Source: Atherinomorus stipes (Eukaryota; Chordata; Actinopteri; Atheriniformes; Atherinidae). Taken from it: a stretch of 64,000 nt of DNA. A model generated the notes under the pieces. The model saw only the letters and a program-made list of their open reading frames with translations. It ran no database searches and was not told the origin of the DNA. Where the stretch lies: the NCBI GenBank assembly GCA_023101725.1, contig JALJCO010008708.1:1-64000 (forward strand), in the 5' to 3' direction. How positions within the stretch are numbered: position 1 is the first letter of the stretch; each line of letters begins with the position of its first letter. Shown piece after piece: positions 1 to 9,826 of this stretch. The position numbers and the translations under genes are program-made.

Positions 1-311
1 GCCATTGCAAGTATACCTAACTGCAGCCACAGACCCAGAGGCATGTCATGAAATTGGGTGTGGTTTGTAGTGAAAATGGGCGTAGTATGTAGTGATGTGG
101 GAGGGTTGTCATTAGGGTTAGGTTCCTCTCATTCGTACAGTTGGCGTGGTTTGCAGTGGCTCCAGCTGCAGCTAGGTGCTACTCAGTCATGGGGCAAATG
201 ATTAACAGCCAAGCTAAATGCAAACTGAGCTAATCCAAAGTGAACAGACACAAACAAAATGTCAAGAGGAACATTTTAAATATGACTTGTCTTGATATTT
301 TGAATTTATTC
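1..311. other. Intergenic, no feature recognised
   Basis: This stretch is AT-rich with no supported ORF and no repeat that I can name. It ends at the poly-A-like tail of the neighbouring retroelement copy. Confidence 0.5.
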
Positions 312-1210
312 ATTTTATTTAATTGAATGCTTGTTTATAACTGCATTTTACATAATATCACTTGGCCTGACAAGAGAGAAGAAGAGGTTAAGAAAAGAAA
401 CAATAAAGGATGACCTAAAAAAATGGAAAGAAACAGAGAAGAGAAAAAAGAAAACAAAGGTATACTCACACAGCCAACTGTTGCATCTGCATAGAAACCC
501 ATCAGAAAACATTCCATGGCCCTTGCTGGAAAAAACAAAATACAAAAAAAAAAACCTAGCAATCCCTGACAGGAGAACCTGCAGGTGACAACCTAGCTGA
601 AAACAACTTAACTAAAGAAATTCACTTGAATATCATAAGACCATACATAAACACGCAGAACTATGCAGAAAAGAGGTAAAACCTAGACAGAAGTAGTTAG
701 TATAGACCGAGTGGGAAACACAATCATGCAGATGCAACCTCATCTCTGCAAGGGGGAGGAAGCTCGTACAGCCTGAGACCTGGACCACCAGTCGCCACTC
801 CAAAGAGACAGACTTGTATCCACCCATAGGGCGGCAGAGGGTGGCCCCAACTGAAGCTCCCCATGGTCTCAGCGAAAAGGGCCGAGCAGGCTGAGACCAG
901 CACTGGCTGGCCAGCAACCCATGACCAGCCCCCGCCCCAGATAAAGGGTCCGGCAAACATCCAGGAGGACTGGGTCCCCCTGTCGGCCACCTGCCAGCCC
1001 CACTGCAACTACCTCCCTCCACCCCAACACACACTCCTCTGCCTCCACACCCACACAGCCCTCTCTCTGCCCCCAACAGAAACCCTCACACATACACACT
1101 CCTTCCTCCATACACAACCCCAATTAGCACCACCTTCACCCACACTTCCCCACCAATGCAAGCTTCCCTCCCACATTTACTCAAACACCAACCCACACCT
1201 CGACCACAGA
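312..1210 (-). mobile_element. GC-rich retroelement fragment, copy 1
   Basis: Read on the minus strand, this is a shorter copy of the element at 12850-14955 on the plus strand. Segments 725-753 and 14513-14541 (reverse complement) match at about 27 of 29 bases. The block around 558-580 matches 14690-14714, including ACCTGCAGGTG. Both copies end, in element orientation, with a CT-rich stretch, then TTGTCAGGCC, then an A-rich tail containing AAATAAAATGAATAAA. A 3' A-rich tail points to a non-LTR retroelement, but I cannot name the clade. ORFs of up to 147 codons here are low-complexity products of CA- and CT-rich sequence and are not genes. The upstream boundary is approximate. Confidence 0.6.
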
Positions 1211-1302
1211 CACTTTATTCCTCCACCTTTTCAGTCTTTAATCTCACAAACATTTCTTAGCCCCCTGAGCAAAAACCCTGGCAGGACAAAAAACCACAAG
1301 CA

Positions 1303-1581
1303 CTAAAGTCTGGCTTCCACTGCTATCCCCAGCTGCCTCAAGAGAAACTGCTGATTGGCAGCACATTTGCAACAGTGAATGCTGAGACAAATCTGTGCCA
1401 TAAGTGTTATGATCTGAAGAGAATTCCTTAGTGAGACATTGTGCAGGACACCACATACCATGATTATTCTGTACAACCTTTTGTGGGGTGGGTACAGCAG
1501 TGTGCCCCTTGACGCACCTGAGGCCAACAGTTTGCTCAGTGTACCATTGTCAGCAGCTGCCCTAATCCAGCAGGTGGGCAA
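1303..1581 (-). pseudogene. PIF/Harbinger-type nuclease, C-terminal remnant
   Basis: A 92-codon minus-strand frame contains GTLLYPPHKRLYRIIMVCGV followed directly by LHNVSLRN. This resembles the GxLxYxPxxxxxIIxxCxxLHN block near the end of Harbinger/HARBI1-type DDE nucleases. Only the C-terminal part of the catalytic domain is present. Stops occur upstream (higher coordinates), and I see neither the catalytic acidic residues nor the partner Myb-like gene. It is therefore a dead fragment. The identification rests on one motif, so a distant unrelated DDE family is possible. Confidence 0.55.
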
Positions 1582-1701
1582 TCTTCACTGGATCCAATTC
1601 AGCACACATCTTAAGCTCAAGTGCTTCTGCATTTATCCTGTCTGATGCCTGCAATTGTCTCAACTGGTAGAAGTTATGGCTTTAAAGGTTGAATGCTGGC
1701 T

Positions 1702-2289
1702 CATGTCACATTAAATGCCTTGGACTGGTGAGCAAGGAACTAGATGTGAAAGCCCTGGCCCAGCTTTCAGCCGAATTTGAAGCTGGACAAACCCTCCAGG
1801 TTATTCTCTGAAGGTGGAATAGCAGGTGACTAATTGACTTTTAATAAGTCAAAATCTGGGATGTTATTTGAAGGCCCATCTGTTTGGACTGTCAATTTTA
1901 CAAACTGGAGGTCTTACAAATCTCTCCAGGCCTTGGTCAGTCATCCAAGAGCAGAAAGCATGAAGGGGCTGGAATGCTTCCTAGCCGAAAGAATTACATG
2001 ATCACAATAGCCATAATAATGGCTGAGAATGACTTGCACACAGTTGTAAATGAGCTTCCAGCAGGCTATACTGCCACCAGATGAAACCCTTGTTGGCTAA
2101 GACACTGCGATCTCACCGTCGTGACTTCACAAAACCCTAGCATGGATTTTTCTAAGCTCAGGTAGGCTGCCAAGTGGATGAAGTTACTGTGGTCTGAGGT
2201 GCAATGACAGTCACACAGCTATCTAGCTTAAGATTGACTTTTGTGAAAAGTCTGTAAAGTGCATTTAGTGCAAGAATAAATTTCACCCA
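1702..2289. other. Intergenic, downstream of the secreted-protein gene
   Basis: No gene, tandem repeat or terminal inverted repeat was recognised. The sequence has several stop-rich short frames only. Its right end abuts the predicted cleavage site of the minus-strand gene. Confidence 0.4.
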
Positions 2290-2306
2290 CTCCATTTGGA
2301 CAAGAT

Positions 2307-2312
2307 TTTATT
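2307..2312 (-). terminator. Polyadenylation signal of the secreted-protein gene
   Basis: AATAAA on the minus strand lies 48 bp beyond the TAG stop codon. This would place cleavage at about 2285-2297 and gives a very short 3' UTR of about 65-75 nt. Confidence 0.7.
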
Positions 2313-2359
2313 GGATTAAAAGCATGCCAAGTTCTGCCACCCAGCCTTCAAGCTGAGCT

Positions 2360-3547
2360 CTAGTAGAGAGCTGGGACAAACTTCTTCTGCTGACCAGAAC
2401 CATCACCCTCAGTAACATGCTCCTTCAAGTAGTGGATGGCCTGAGAGTAGTCCTTGCCTGCCTCGTGGTGTTGGCTGAAGGTGCTGTAGAGGCCTTCAGG
2501 GTACATGCCGTAGAGGAACAGCCAGTCCAAGTTGCCAGGATACACAGGGCGGAAGCCACCATGTCCAGCCCCACCCAGTCCGATGCCTGGCACAAGGACA
2601 GTCCCCATGCCCTGTCCAAACCCTGCTCCAGACCCTGTGGCCTCAGCTGGGTAGCCAAAGTCCTCCGTCTGCTGCTGGTAGTTCCCCAGTTCAGCTTCCT
2701 TTTCCACCCTGGAGAGCTCCCCAGATGTGAGGGTGGGTCCACGTGGTGGGAGAGGGGGTGGAGGGAGAAAGCTGCTGAGGTCCTGGATTTCAGGTGAGCC
2801 AGCTTCAGAGAAGGTGGTGGTAGGGACAGCCCACTGGGTGGCTAGGGAGAAAGTCAGGGTCAAGACACATTTAGCAAAAATAGGAATGTCCCAGCAATTA
2901 TGCCAGCCAACAAGACCATGCATTGCACGGTTACCTGGTTCATTTTGGGTTTCAGCATTGGGTTCTGTTGCAGGCACATACAGTGAAGGACTGGCAGCAA
3001 ATGCCATCCCTGGCACGCCAAGAGTCAAGGCACTTGCTTGACCAGGTGCAGCCACTGGGGACCCTCCAGCAGCTTGCACAGCTACTGCTGCTGGAGAACC
3101 AAAGCTGCCAACCCCTGAAGTAACCAAGGCTGGCTGATATCCACCATCACCTTGCACAAATGTGGGTACAGAGACACCACCACCAACAGCACTGTAGGGT
3201 GCACCTGCAGAGCTAGGGCCTCCTCCCTGGTAAGAGGCATAGTTAGTTGCAGCAGTTGCACCACTGCTGCTCTGGCCTGTGGATGGAAACCCTGCAGAGA
3301 AAGGACAAGTTTAATAGTTCAAATCTGAACATGCAGAGTTTTACCACAGTACACGACAACCTACCTTTCTGGGGGTAGCCACATGTTGCCACAACCAGCA
3401 AGGTAAAGATGGAAACCCTAAAACCATTAAGGGAAGATGGGAGAGCAAACGTTAAGTTCCTCATACAGTTTTCTCAATAATTAACTTGGCACTGCAATTT
3501 CAGCACAAGCTACCCACATACCTCAAGAAACACCGTGTAGTCTCCAT
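2360..3547 (-). CDS. Predicted secreted Gly/Ala/Ser/Pro-rich protein, four exons, family unknown
   Basis: Exons (minus strand) are 3547-3522, 3417-3365, 3291-2935 and 2841-2360. They total 918 nt, or 305 codons plus TAG. All three introns are GT-AG (104, 73 and 93 bp) in phases 2, 1 and 1, with good polypyrimidine tracts. The ATG sits in ACCATGG and lies about 10-15 nt below the start site implied by the TATA box. Residues 1-21 form a signal peptide with a hydrophobic core at 10-20 (VSIFTLLVVAT). The rest has no cysteine. Residues 27-145 are low-complexity (Gly, Ala, Ser, Val, Tyr). A PPPPLPP stretch and an acidic GELSRVEKEAEL segment follow. Next come a Gly-rich block and an ordered-looking C-terminus containing YPGNLDWLFLYGMYPEGLYS. 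Intron 3 is a multiple of 3 and stop-free, so its retention would add 31 residues in frame. I do not recognise the family. A structural extracellular or egg-coat role is only a guess from composition, the short UTRs and the TATA promoter. Confidence 0.8.
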
Positions 3548-3584
3548 GGTGAAAATCAGCAGTATCAATGTGCAGAAGGTGAGC

Positions 3585-3591
3585 GTTTATA
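3585..3591 (-). promoter_or_regulatory. TATA box of the secreted-protein gene
   Basis: TATAAAC on the minus strand ends 38 bp upstream of the ATG. Initiation about 25-30 bp downstream would leave a 5' UTR of roughly 10-15 nt. Confidence 0.65.
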
Positions 3592-4320
3592 GATGTTGTA
3601 AGAGAGCAGCCTCCACCAATCAGATGTTAATGACCTAACAACACACAGCTGCTGGTGAGTGAGTATGTGGAAAATTGGATCCAACCTCACCAGTTGTTTG
3701 AAATGATGGTGGATATTTATTTCCTTGTAGAAATCTTAAGCAGTTTGAACTTTGGCCTGTTCTAGAAAGGAGGATCAGCTACGTGGGAGTTAAATAAGAA
3801 ACTCTGGGTTAACTTACTCAAAACTGAGCACCTTAAGGTTTTTGTTTACAGATCAGCTACTTTGAGTTCACTCCCCTCTGAATAAAACCATCACAAAAAG
3901 ACATTCCCGATATCTAAATTCACAAAGGCAACTGCTGACAAAAACCTTGTGATTTTACTGGATTGGATTCAATTCTATAAGCAATATTGAGAGGTATTTT
4001 GAAAAAAAAGGAGTACTGTTACAAAATAAAGGGAATTCTTATTGAGGAAAACTTCTGCCTGAGTTAATGTGGAAGTTAGAATCTACTGGCCTATTGAATG
4101 AATGAATATTATATGTTCATAATGAATATACATCAAGATTATTTTTCGTGCAGTTTATTATCAAGGATATATTAATCTATATGATACATAATGAATGAAT
4201 GAAAATGATGAAAGAGAGGAAGTGAGGAAGGATAAATTAGCTTCTGCCCGGGGAGGGCTGAAGTCGAGGGGGTCCCTCTTTAGGAGACATGACTGACGTA
4301 GTGTCTACAGCAGGTCTGAT
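3592..4320. other. Intergenic, upstream of the secreted-protein gene
   Basis: This AT-rich stretch would hold the upstream promoter region of the minus-strand gene. No ORF or repeat family is recognised. Short ATGAATGAATATTA-type repeats occur at 4096-4200. Confidence 0.4.
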
Positions 4321-4522
4321 TATATCGTTTTCGGTTGATATCAGATATCGGAAATGAAGAGTTGAATAATGGATATTGGTAAAAAAGCCAAATGAACATC
4401 CCTAATATCAAGTCAAAACAAACATCAAACACTGAACTACATTTATCGATGTGATATGGTTGAATTCTACAGCCCATTTGAAAATATATTGATATTTTTC
4501 CTATACTGATATATCGCCCAGC
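4321..4522 (-). mobile_element. hAT-type MITE fragments
   Basis: Read in reverse from 4404, the sequence begins TAGGGATGTTC, then GGCTTTTTTACC, and continues to GATATCTGATATC at 4330. This matches the left end of the hAT element at 46484/47056, so it is a third, truncated copy. The remainder to 4522 ends in ATATATCGCCCAGCC, a terminus typical of another hAT subfamily. Confidence 0.5.
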
Positions 4523-4523
4523 C

Positions 4524-4598
<75 letters not shown>
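4524..4598. repeat. (AAT)n microsatellite, 25 uninterrupted units
   Basis: This perfect trinucleotide tract is the (ATT)n tail of the minus-strand LINE. The adjoining reverse-complement sequence GGCGCTGTCAAATAAAATG is a typical LINE 3' end. Confidence 0.9.
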
Positions 4599-4599
<1 letters not shown>

Positions 4600-4689
4600 A
4601 TTTTATTTGACAGCGCCTTTCACGACACACAAGGACACTTAACAATAAAAACAATAAAACACAGAAAACACAATAAAAAAGTTAAGATA

Positions 4690-4940
4690 AACAGAACAAC
4701 AAATCAGTTTTTCTCAATTGCTAAAACACTAAATCCCATTTTCAAAGCCAATTTTTCAGAAGCCTAAATCAAGGTATCAAATCAGTCCCCTTGTGATCAA
4801 AACCTAAAGCACGTTTCACATCACTAGACACTGTTTGCAAACACATTTGCATTGTGATGCACTTGCTTTGCAAAATGGTAAACATGCTGCACACTATGAT
4901 CACAATTGAGACAGGTGCCAACAGGTAAACACAGTGACTC
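4690..4940. mobile_element. Unclassified insertion in the LINE 3' UTR
   Basis: This block separates the LINE coding end from its 3' tail. It carries a TTGCAAA-rich sequence (CTGTTTGCAAACACATTTGC) and begins near TTTTTCTCAATTGCTAAAAC. A similar TTTTGCAAA-rich style recurs at 48620-49240. The boundaries and class are uncertain. Confidence 0.3.
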
Positions 4941-4959
4941 AACAATAATCTAACCTTTA

Positions 4960-6373
4960 GCTGATGATGAGGGAACCAATATAAAACAGTTGAGGAAGCT
5001 GCTGGAGGTCAAGATTTTGCTATGGATAGAGTATGCATAAGAGGTTTTCAGTCTAAAAAAGGATGAAGCTGTCAGTGTTTCTGATGTTGGGGGAGAGAGT
5101 TCCAGAGTCGGGGAGCAGAGTGACTGAAAGCTCTGCTCCCCATAGTGCTGGGGCGGGTGGAAGGAATGGTGAGGTGGAAGGAGGAGGAGAACCTGAGAGA
5201 ACGGGAGGGAGTGGCGATCTGGACGAGGTCAGACAAGTAGGGTGGAGAAAGGTTGTGGATGGCCTCGAGGGTGTGGTAGAGGATCTTGAAGGTGGATCTG
5301 AATTTAACTGGAAGCCAGTGGAGCTGCTGGGGAACAGGGGTGATGTGGTGGAAGTTGGGCGTAGTGGAAATGTAGAACTGGGTGTCATCCATGAAGCAGT
5401 GGAACTAGACACCGTATTTACGGAAGATATTGCGAAGAGGAAGAAGGTAAATGATGAAGAGGATGGGGCCCCGGGACGGAGCCCTGAGGCACACCTGAAG
5501 TGACTGGGGAGGGTTGTGAAGAGAAGGATTTCAGCTGGACATAAGAGTGGAACCAGTGGAGGGGGTGTGAGTGATGCCTACACACTCAAAAATAGAGGTA
5601 CGAGACAGGAACATTTCTGTACCTGTAGGTACTTTTTTTTTTTTTTTTTTACAAATGTTCTCTCAAAAGTACAATATTGGTCTTTATGAGGCCAGAAGTA
5701 CAGTCTATATATTATGAAAAAGGGTCCAAAGTAAGATAAAATACAAGTTGGTACCATTTCAACCCTAAGGGTACCTGCATCATTGAAAAATGTGCGTAGA
5801 TTGTACAATAACTATAAATAACAGTACTTCTAAAAAGTAGTATATTTATAGTTATTATTATGATTTTCATAATAATCACAGTAATCATAGTAATAATTAT
5901 ATGTATAATTATATATGTGTTTGGCCTAATATTTATATAATAATTATTCACTTATTATTAGCATCTTTGATGGTTGTCATCATCTCTATTTTATTGACTT
6001 TTATTCATCATTTTTAATTGGTTTAATTGTACTTTATTAACTCATACAGCTTGATAAGGTACAAATATGGACCAGGACCGAAGGTACAGAAATGTCTTTC
6101 AAAAAGGAACCCCCCCAGCAACAAGCTTCGGACCCTTTTAAGTACAAATTGGTACCTCTTTTTTTGAGTGTGTAGAGAGGAGAGTCTACTGAGGAGTATG
6201 GAGTCAAAGGCCGTGCTCAGATTGAGGAGGATGAGGATGGAGATTAAACCAGAATCAGCAGCCATGAGGAGGTCATTGGTGATCTTGATTAGGGCTGTTT
6301 CGGTGCTATGGTGGGGACGGAAACCAGACTGGAATTGTTCCAACAGGTTCTTATGGGTGAGGTTGAGAGCCAT
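4960..6373 (-). pseudogene. LINE reverse transcriptase remnant
   Basis: On the minus strand, 6373-6190 encodes an RT segment ([20 protein letters not shown]). After the MITE, 5520-5370 encodes GVPQGSVPGPILFIIYLLPL and then FHCFMDDTQFY, in which the usual YADD is FMDD. The frame 5392-5072 continues with HWLPVKFRSTFKILYHTLEA and RAFSHSAPRLWNSLP, the conserved C-terminal block of L2/CR1-type LINEs. An in-frame TAG separates KYGV from FHCF, the MITE splits the domain, and the N-terminal endonuclease is absent, so it is inactive. Confidence 0.75.
5581..6172. mobile_element. TA-flanked MITE, copy 1 (592 bp)
   Basis: The left terminus CACACTCAAAAATAGAGG and the right terminus ending TTTTTTTGAGTGTG are inverted repeats flanked by TA on both sides (5579-5580 and 6173-6174). 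A second copy at 46486-47055 shares both termini and most of the interior. There is no transposase ORF. TA duplication suggests mobilisation by a Tc1/mariner-type transposase, but the TIR is not one I can assign. Confidence 0.85.
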
Positions 6374-6380
6374 CAGTTAG

Positions 6381-7497
6381 GGTTTTCTGGCTCCGCAGTC
6401 TCATTCTGATACAGCTATCAATTAGGTCCCAACAAGAGAAGTTGCAAAGACACTATCCACACATTTCGCTACATTGCTCAAGTTCCACGTCCTTGTAAAG
6501 GTGACTAGTCAAGGTTTCTAACAATGTACAACACCAGTTGGTTTTTTCTAACAGGAGAAATAACTGAACGCAAACAAATTTCCTTACGTTTCCTGTTAAT
6601 TCTGCACACGTTTACCTTATAATGGTTTCATCCACAGCTGAAACAATGTCACGACTAAAAATATGGGTTTGATTTGCAAATCATCTTAACTCTGCACAGC
6701 TGTGAACCCAGCCGAGCTTGGGCTGCTAATTACACCGTTTGCCACTTTAATGTCCAACATTGCCATTGAGAATTCAACTAGGTCTGAGAAGAATTAATAG
6801 AGCATTAATCAACATGCACTAATTAGCTAATAACCTGTTAATTAAATCAGATATTTAAAGTCCTGAGACGTGTAATGCTTATTCCAGCATACATGTGTAA
6901 TTTACTGTAGAGAGAGAGAGAGAGAGGCGGCGGCAGCGCGTCAGTATAAATGTCACGGTGTTGTATTAAATCCAGCTCTCATCCTTCCGCTGGGATTTCC
7001 CTCTTCGTACCATTGTTATCCCCCCTCCACCTGACCTCTGACCCCATCCATTCCAACCCTGATCAAGTCTCATTTACTCTCCCCGGAGATTGGCTGTGAC
7101 AAACCCACACGGGGGAAAATGCAGTGGGGTGAGTGCTCTCGGCTGCTGTTCATAGATCCTGTTCAGCCGGATCAAAAATGGCAGAAAGCCGATGGCTGGA
7201 TGTGTTTTTGAGGTCTAGATCGGTGAATTACTTCAGTCTCACTTGCTGTTAATGTGAAATCGATACACCTTCCTCCACTAAGTGGTGAGTAATGTTCAAC
7301 CTGAGCTGTTTAAAGGAAAGGCTCCGTAAGTTTCAGGACAAATTTTCTTTTGGCTTATTGATCTGTGCCACCGCTTCTACGTTCTTTTACACAACACCTG
7401 GACGAAGCGGCATGACCTCAGCTAATCAGCTCATATTTTATGGACATAATATTTAAACCAATGTTTTTCAAGCTTTTTGAGCCACAACCCCCAAAAT
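6381..7497. other. Repeat-poor intergenic; possible conserved noncoding DNA
   Basis: There is no ORF of note. From 6690 to 6890 the sequence is dense in TAAT/ATTA homeobox-like cores, and at 6911-6926 there is an (AG)n run. It is not recognisable as a repeat. The regulatory suggestion is inference only. Confidence 0.3.
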
Positions 7498-7925
7498 AAT
7501 TCAATTAAATTCAATTCAGTTCAATTCAATAGAGTATACTTTATTGTCCCACATGAGGAAATTTGTCTTGGAATCACCAACTGCCATAAATGCCTCAACA
7601 GTCACAATGACAACATGTGACAATACATCACCAAACACAATCTCAGACATTAGTTTTACACAGATCCCATTACACACAACACATACATAAACCCATGGAT
7701 GCTAAAAGATCACCATAGTAAAAATACTAACTAACTAAATTGTTGCACATTGTTTGGCCTCAAGCAGCATTATTCAGGATTCTGACTGAAGTTGGAACAA
7801 ATGAATTCTTAAATCGGTTTAGTTTGCATTGGGGGACTCTGTCGTGTCTGCCCGAGGGTAGGAACTGGTATATAACAAACATTGGTCCTCATGAACCCCC
7901 TCGCCCGACGACTTAGTTGATAATA
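7498..7925 (-). repeat. LINE-type 3' end with (TTGAA)n tail
   Basis: The minus strand reads GGTGATTCCAAGACAAATTT, then GGGACAATAAAGTATAC, then a TTGAATTGAATTGAA tail. This layout is typical of a fish non-LTR retrotransposon 3' end. No coding part is visible. Confidence 0.5.
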
Positions 7926-7941
7926 GTGTAATACGTCTAAT

Positions 7942-8539
7942 TAGGGATGTCCGATATTACCAGCCTACAGATGTTATTGCCAATTTCTGCATTAAAATGT
8001 GATATCGGAAAATATGGGTGTAATTTCTTTCTGACAGATATTTTTTACTGACAAAATCTTGTGAGATCCATGAGCACCAGTCCAGCATGTATAAAAGTCC
8101 CTGTTATCCTGGAAGAACTTCATTTACCAGCATTCCTTTCAGAGTCATGTGACTACGGTGCAGCTGCTGCTGCTACAGACTGACTTGCTTTGAAGCTGCT
8201 GATAATATGTCTGGTTTTAAGTTGTTGGTTAAGTTACAGAGTTGTTAGAAACATTAGAATTAGCCACATGTTGGCTAATAGATATATATGAGTATTTATA
8301 CCTATCTGATATATGCTAGTATCTAATACCTGCTAGTATCTGATATCTGGCAGTCAGATGTCCAAAATGAACTCCTCTGGCTGAGTTAAGGAGATCTTTG
8401 GGATCTTTGCTCTCAGAGCAGATTAGTTGTATCTCAGAATATGAGAGATACAACCTCATAGTTGTCTGAATAGATTGGTATCAGTTGACATTGGATATAG
8501 GTAAAAAAAAAAAAGCAAATATCAAACATTTCTACTGTA
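7942..8539 (-). mobile_element. hAT-type MITE, copy 1 (inverted relative to the 46.5-kb copy)
   Basis: It begins TAGGGATGTCCGATA and runs as the reverse complement of the element at 47056-47628. The match includes the CATGTGACTACGGTGCAGC segment, the GGAGTTCATTTTGGACATCTGG segment and GAGATACAACCTC. A candidate 8-bp target duplication is CGTCTAAT / CATCTAAT, with a few extra bases at the right end, so that boundary is less certain. It is non-coding. Confidence 0.65.
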
Positions 8540-8577
8540 CATCTAATGGGTCATCCTCTGGCCATCCTCTTCATCTG

Positions 8578-8985
8578 AGGCAGAAAACTGTCTGAATCTT
8601 CATAAATAAGGAAGATAAAGTGGATTTTGGTGGATTACGTTAACAACTGTGAAAAAAGTACCCAAATGCCAAAATTCAGCTTTTCTCACCAAAATGGGGA
8701 CAAATTCAAAATTTGCAATATAGCAGCTGTAATAACTTTGTTTCTGCACACTCAATAATAATAAAAAATCTACATGTAAGGCTTGAAAACTATCAGAAAC
8801 TTCATTAATAAGGAGGATCAATGTTTTCTGGTAGATTCGGTTCACATCTGTGACAAAACACCTACATGACCAAAATCAGCCTCTCTTGCTGAGATAACGC
8901 CAAATTGGGATTTTTTTTAACATGGTATTAGTAATAACTTAGTTATTTATGCATTAATTATGAAATTATTGTTACTGTCACAATT
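8578..8985. repeat. Diverged tandem duplication, about 201-bp period
   Basis: The block starting AGGCAGAAAACTGTCTGAA at 8578 recurs as AGGCTTGAAAACTATCAGAA at 8779. The two remain collinear through ATAAGGA, CAAAATTCAGC/CAAAATCAGC and GTAATAACTT. They are clearly related but diverged, and neither has a usable ORF. Confidence 0.7.
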
Positions 8986-9493
8986 ATTGATACTGATATT
9001 TTCTCATCAGCCAATGCAACCTGCTGATATTTGGGGCTGATAATGCATTTTACCCCCAAATTAAAATAATGTAGGACACAATGAAAACTGATTATACATC
9101 ACTTTTAATGTAAAAGAAACAAAGCAAATCAAATAAATATATATAAAAAAGAAACATTTCACATGTAAACGAATATTAAATAGAAATATTTCTACAATGG
9201 TGCAGTGTTGCGCCGTGTGAGACACCACGTTTTCATGTCATGATGAAAAGCTCATCAATATGTATAGCAAGGCAAAGACTTAGCTAAACTGTGTCAACAC
9301 ACCTGATGTATCTGCAAAAAACGCAAAAATTGGCCTAAATATCAGCCGGTTGAAGTGTCGGTCAAATTTTAGCGTTAATATTAATAGCCCAAAACCAAAT
9401 TTTTAAAAATAAATGTAGGCTCTAATTTTTCTTTTGAACAATGATGGTGACCCCTGATATTAAGATAGTTTGAGAACCACTGGTATAAACTGA
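8986..9493. other. AT-rich intergenic with hAT-like debris
   Basis: Scattered phrases such as CAGCCAATGCAACCTGCTGATA and CTAAATATCAGCCGG resemble hAT interior and terminal sequence. They are too degraded to bound. Confidence 0.25.
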
Positions 9494-9826
9494 GATCACC
9501 AACTCTGGACCACTTGGCCAAGTGTCCTGCAGATTTTTGATGTTTCCCTGCTACAGCACACCTGACAGAAGGAAATGATTCTCTAAAAGTTTTGGCAAGC
9601 CTCTTCATTTGAGTGTTTTAGTTTAGTTGGTTATTCGGTCAAGCACATAAGGAATTAACATTTACAATACAATGAAACCAATTATGCTCATGAGACAGTG
9701 TCATTTCTCACATTCGTGATGGAAAGGGTTTAGGTTGAAGTTAAACTTAACTGAGTCAGGTGTGTTGCAGCTGAAAAATATCTAAAACCTGCAGGACTTG
9801 GCCCAAGAGGTCCAGAGTTGGTGATC
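9494..9826. mobile_element. Palindromic hAT-like MITE
   Basis: The left arm GATCACCAACTCTGGACC is the perfect complement of the right arm GGTCCAGAGTTGGTGATC. Complementarity continues inward through GGCCAAGTGTCCTGCAG and CTGCAGGACTTGGCC. It has no ORF. Fish genomes carry many copies of this type. Confidence 0.65.

Larger units (their letters stand above)
4524..6380 (-). mobile_element. L2/CR1-type LINE, 5'-truncated, with nested insertions
   Basis: The 3' end at 4524-4690 comprises the (ATT)n tail plus UTR, and reverse transcriptase sequence runs from about 4960 to 6373. Two insertions interrupt it: unclassified sequence at about 4690-4940 and a TA-flanked MITE at 5581-6172. Removing the MITE restores continuous LINE sequence. 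The 5' end is missing beyond about 6380, as is usual for aborted LINE reverse transcription. Confidence 0.75.
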
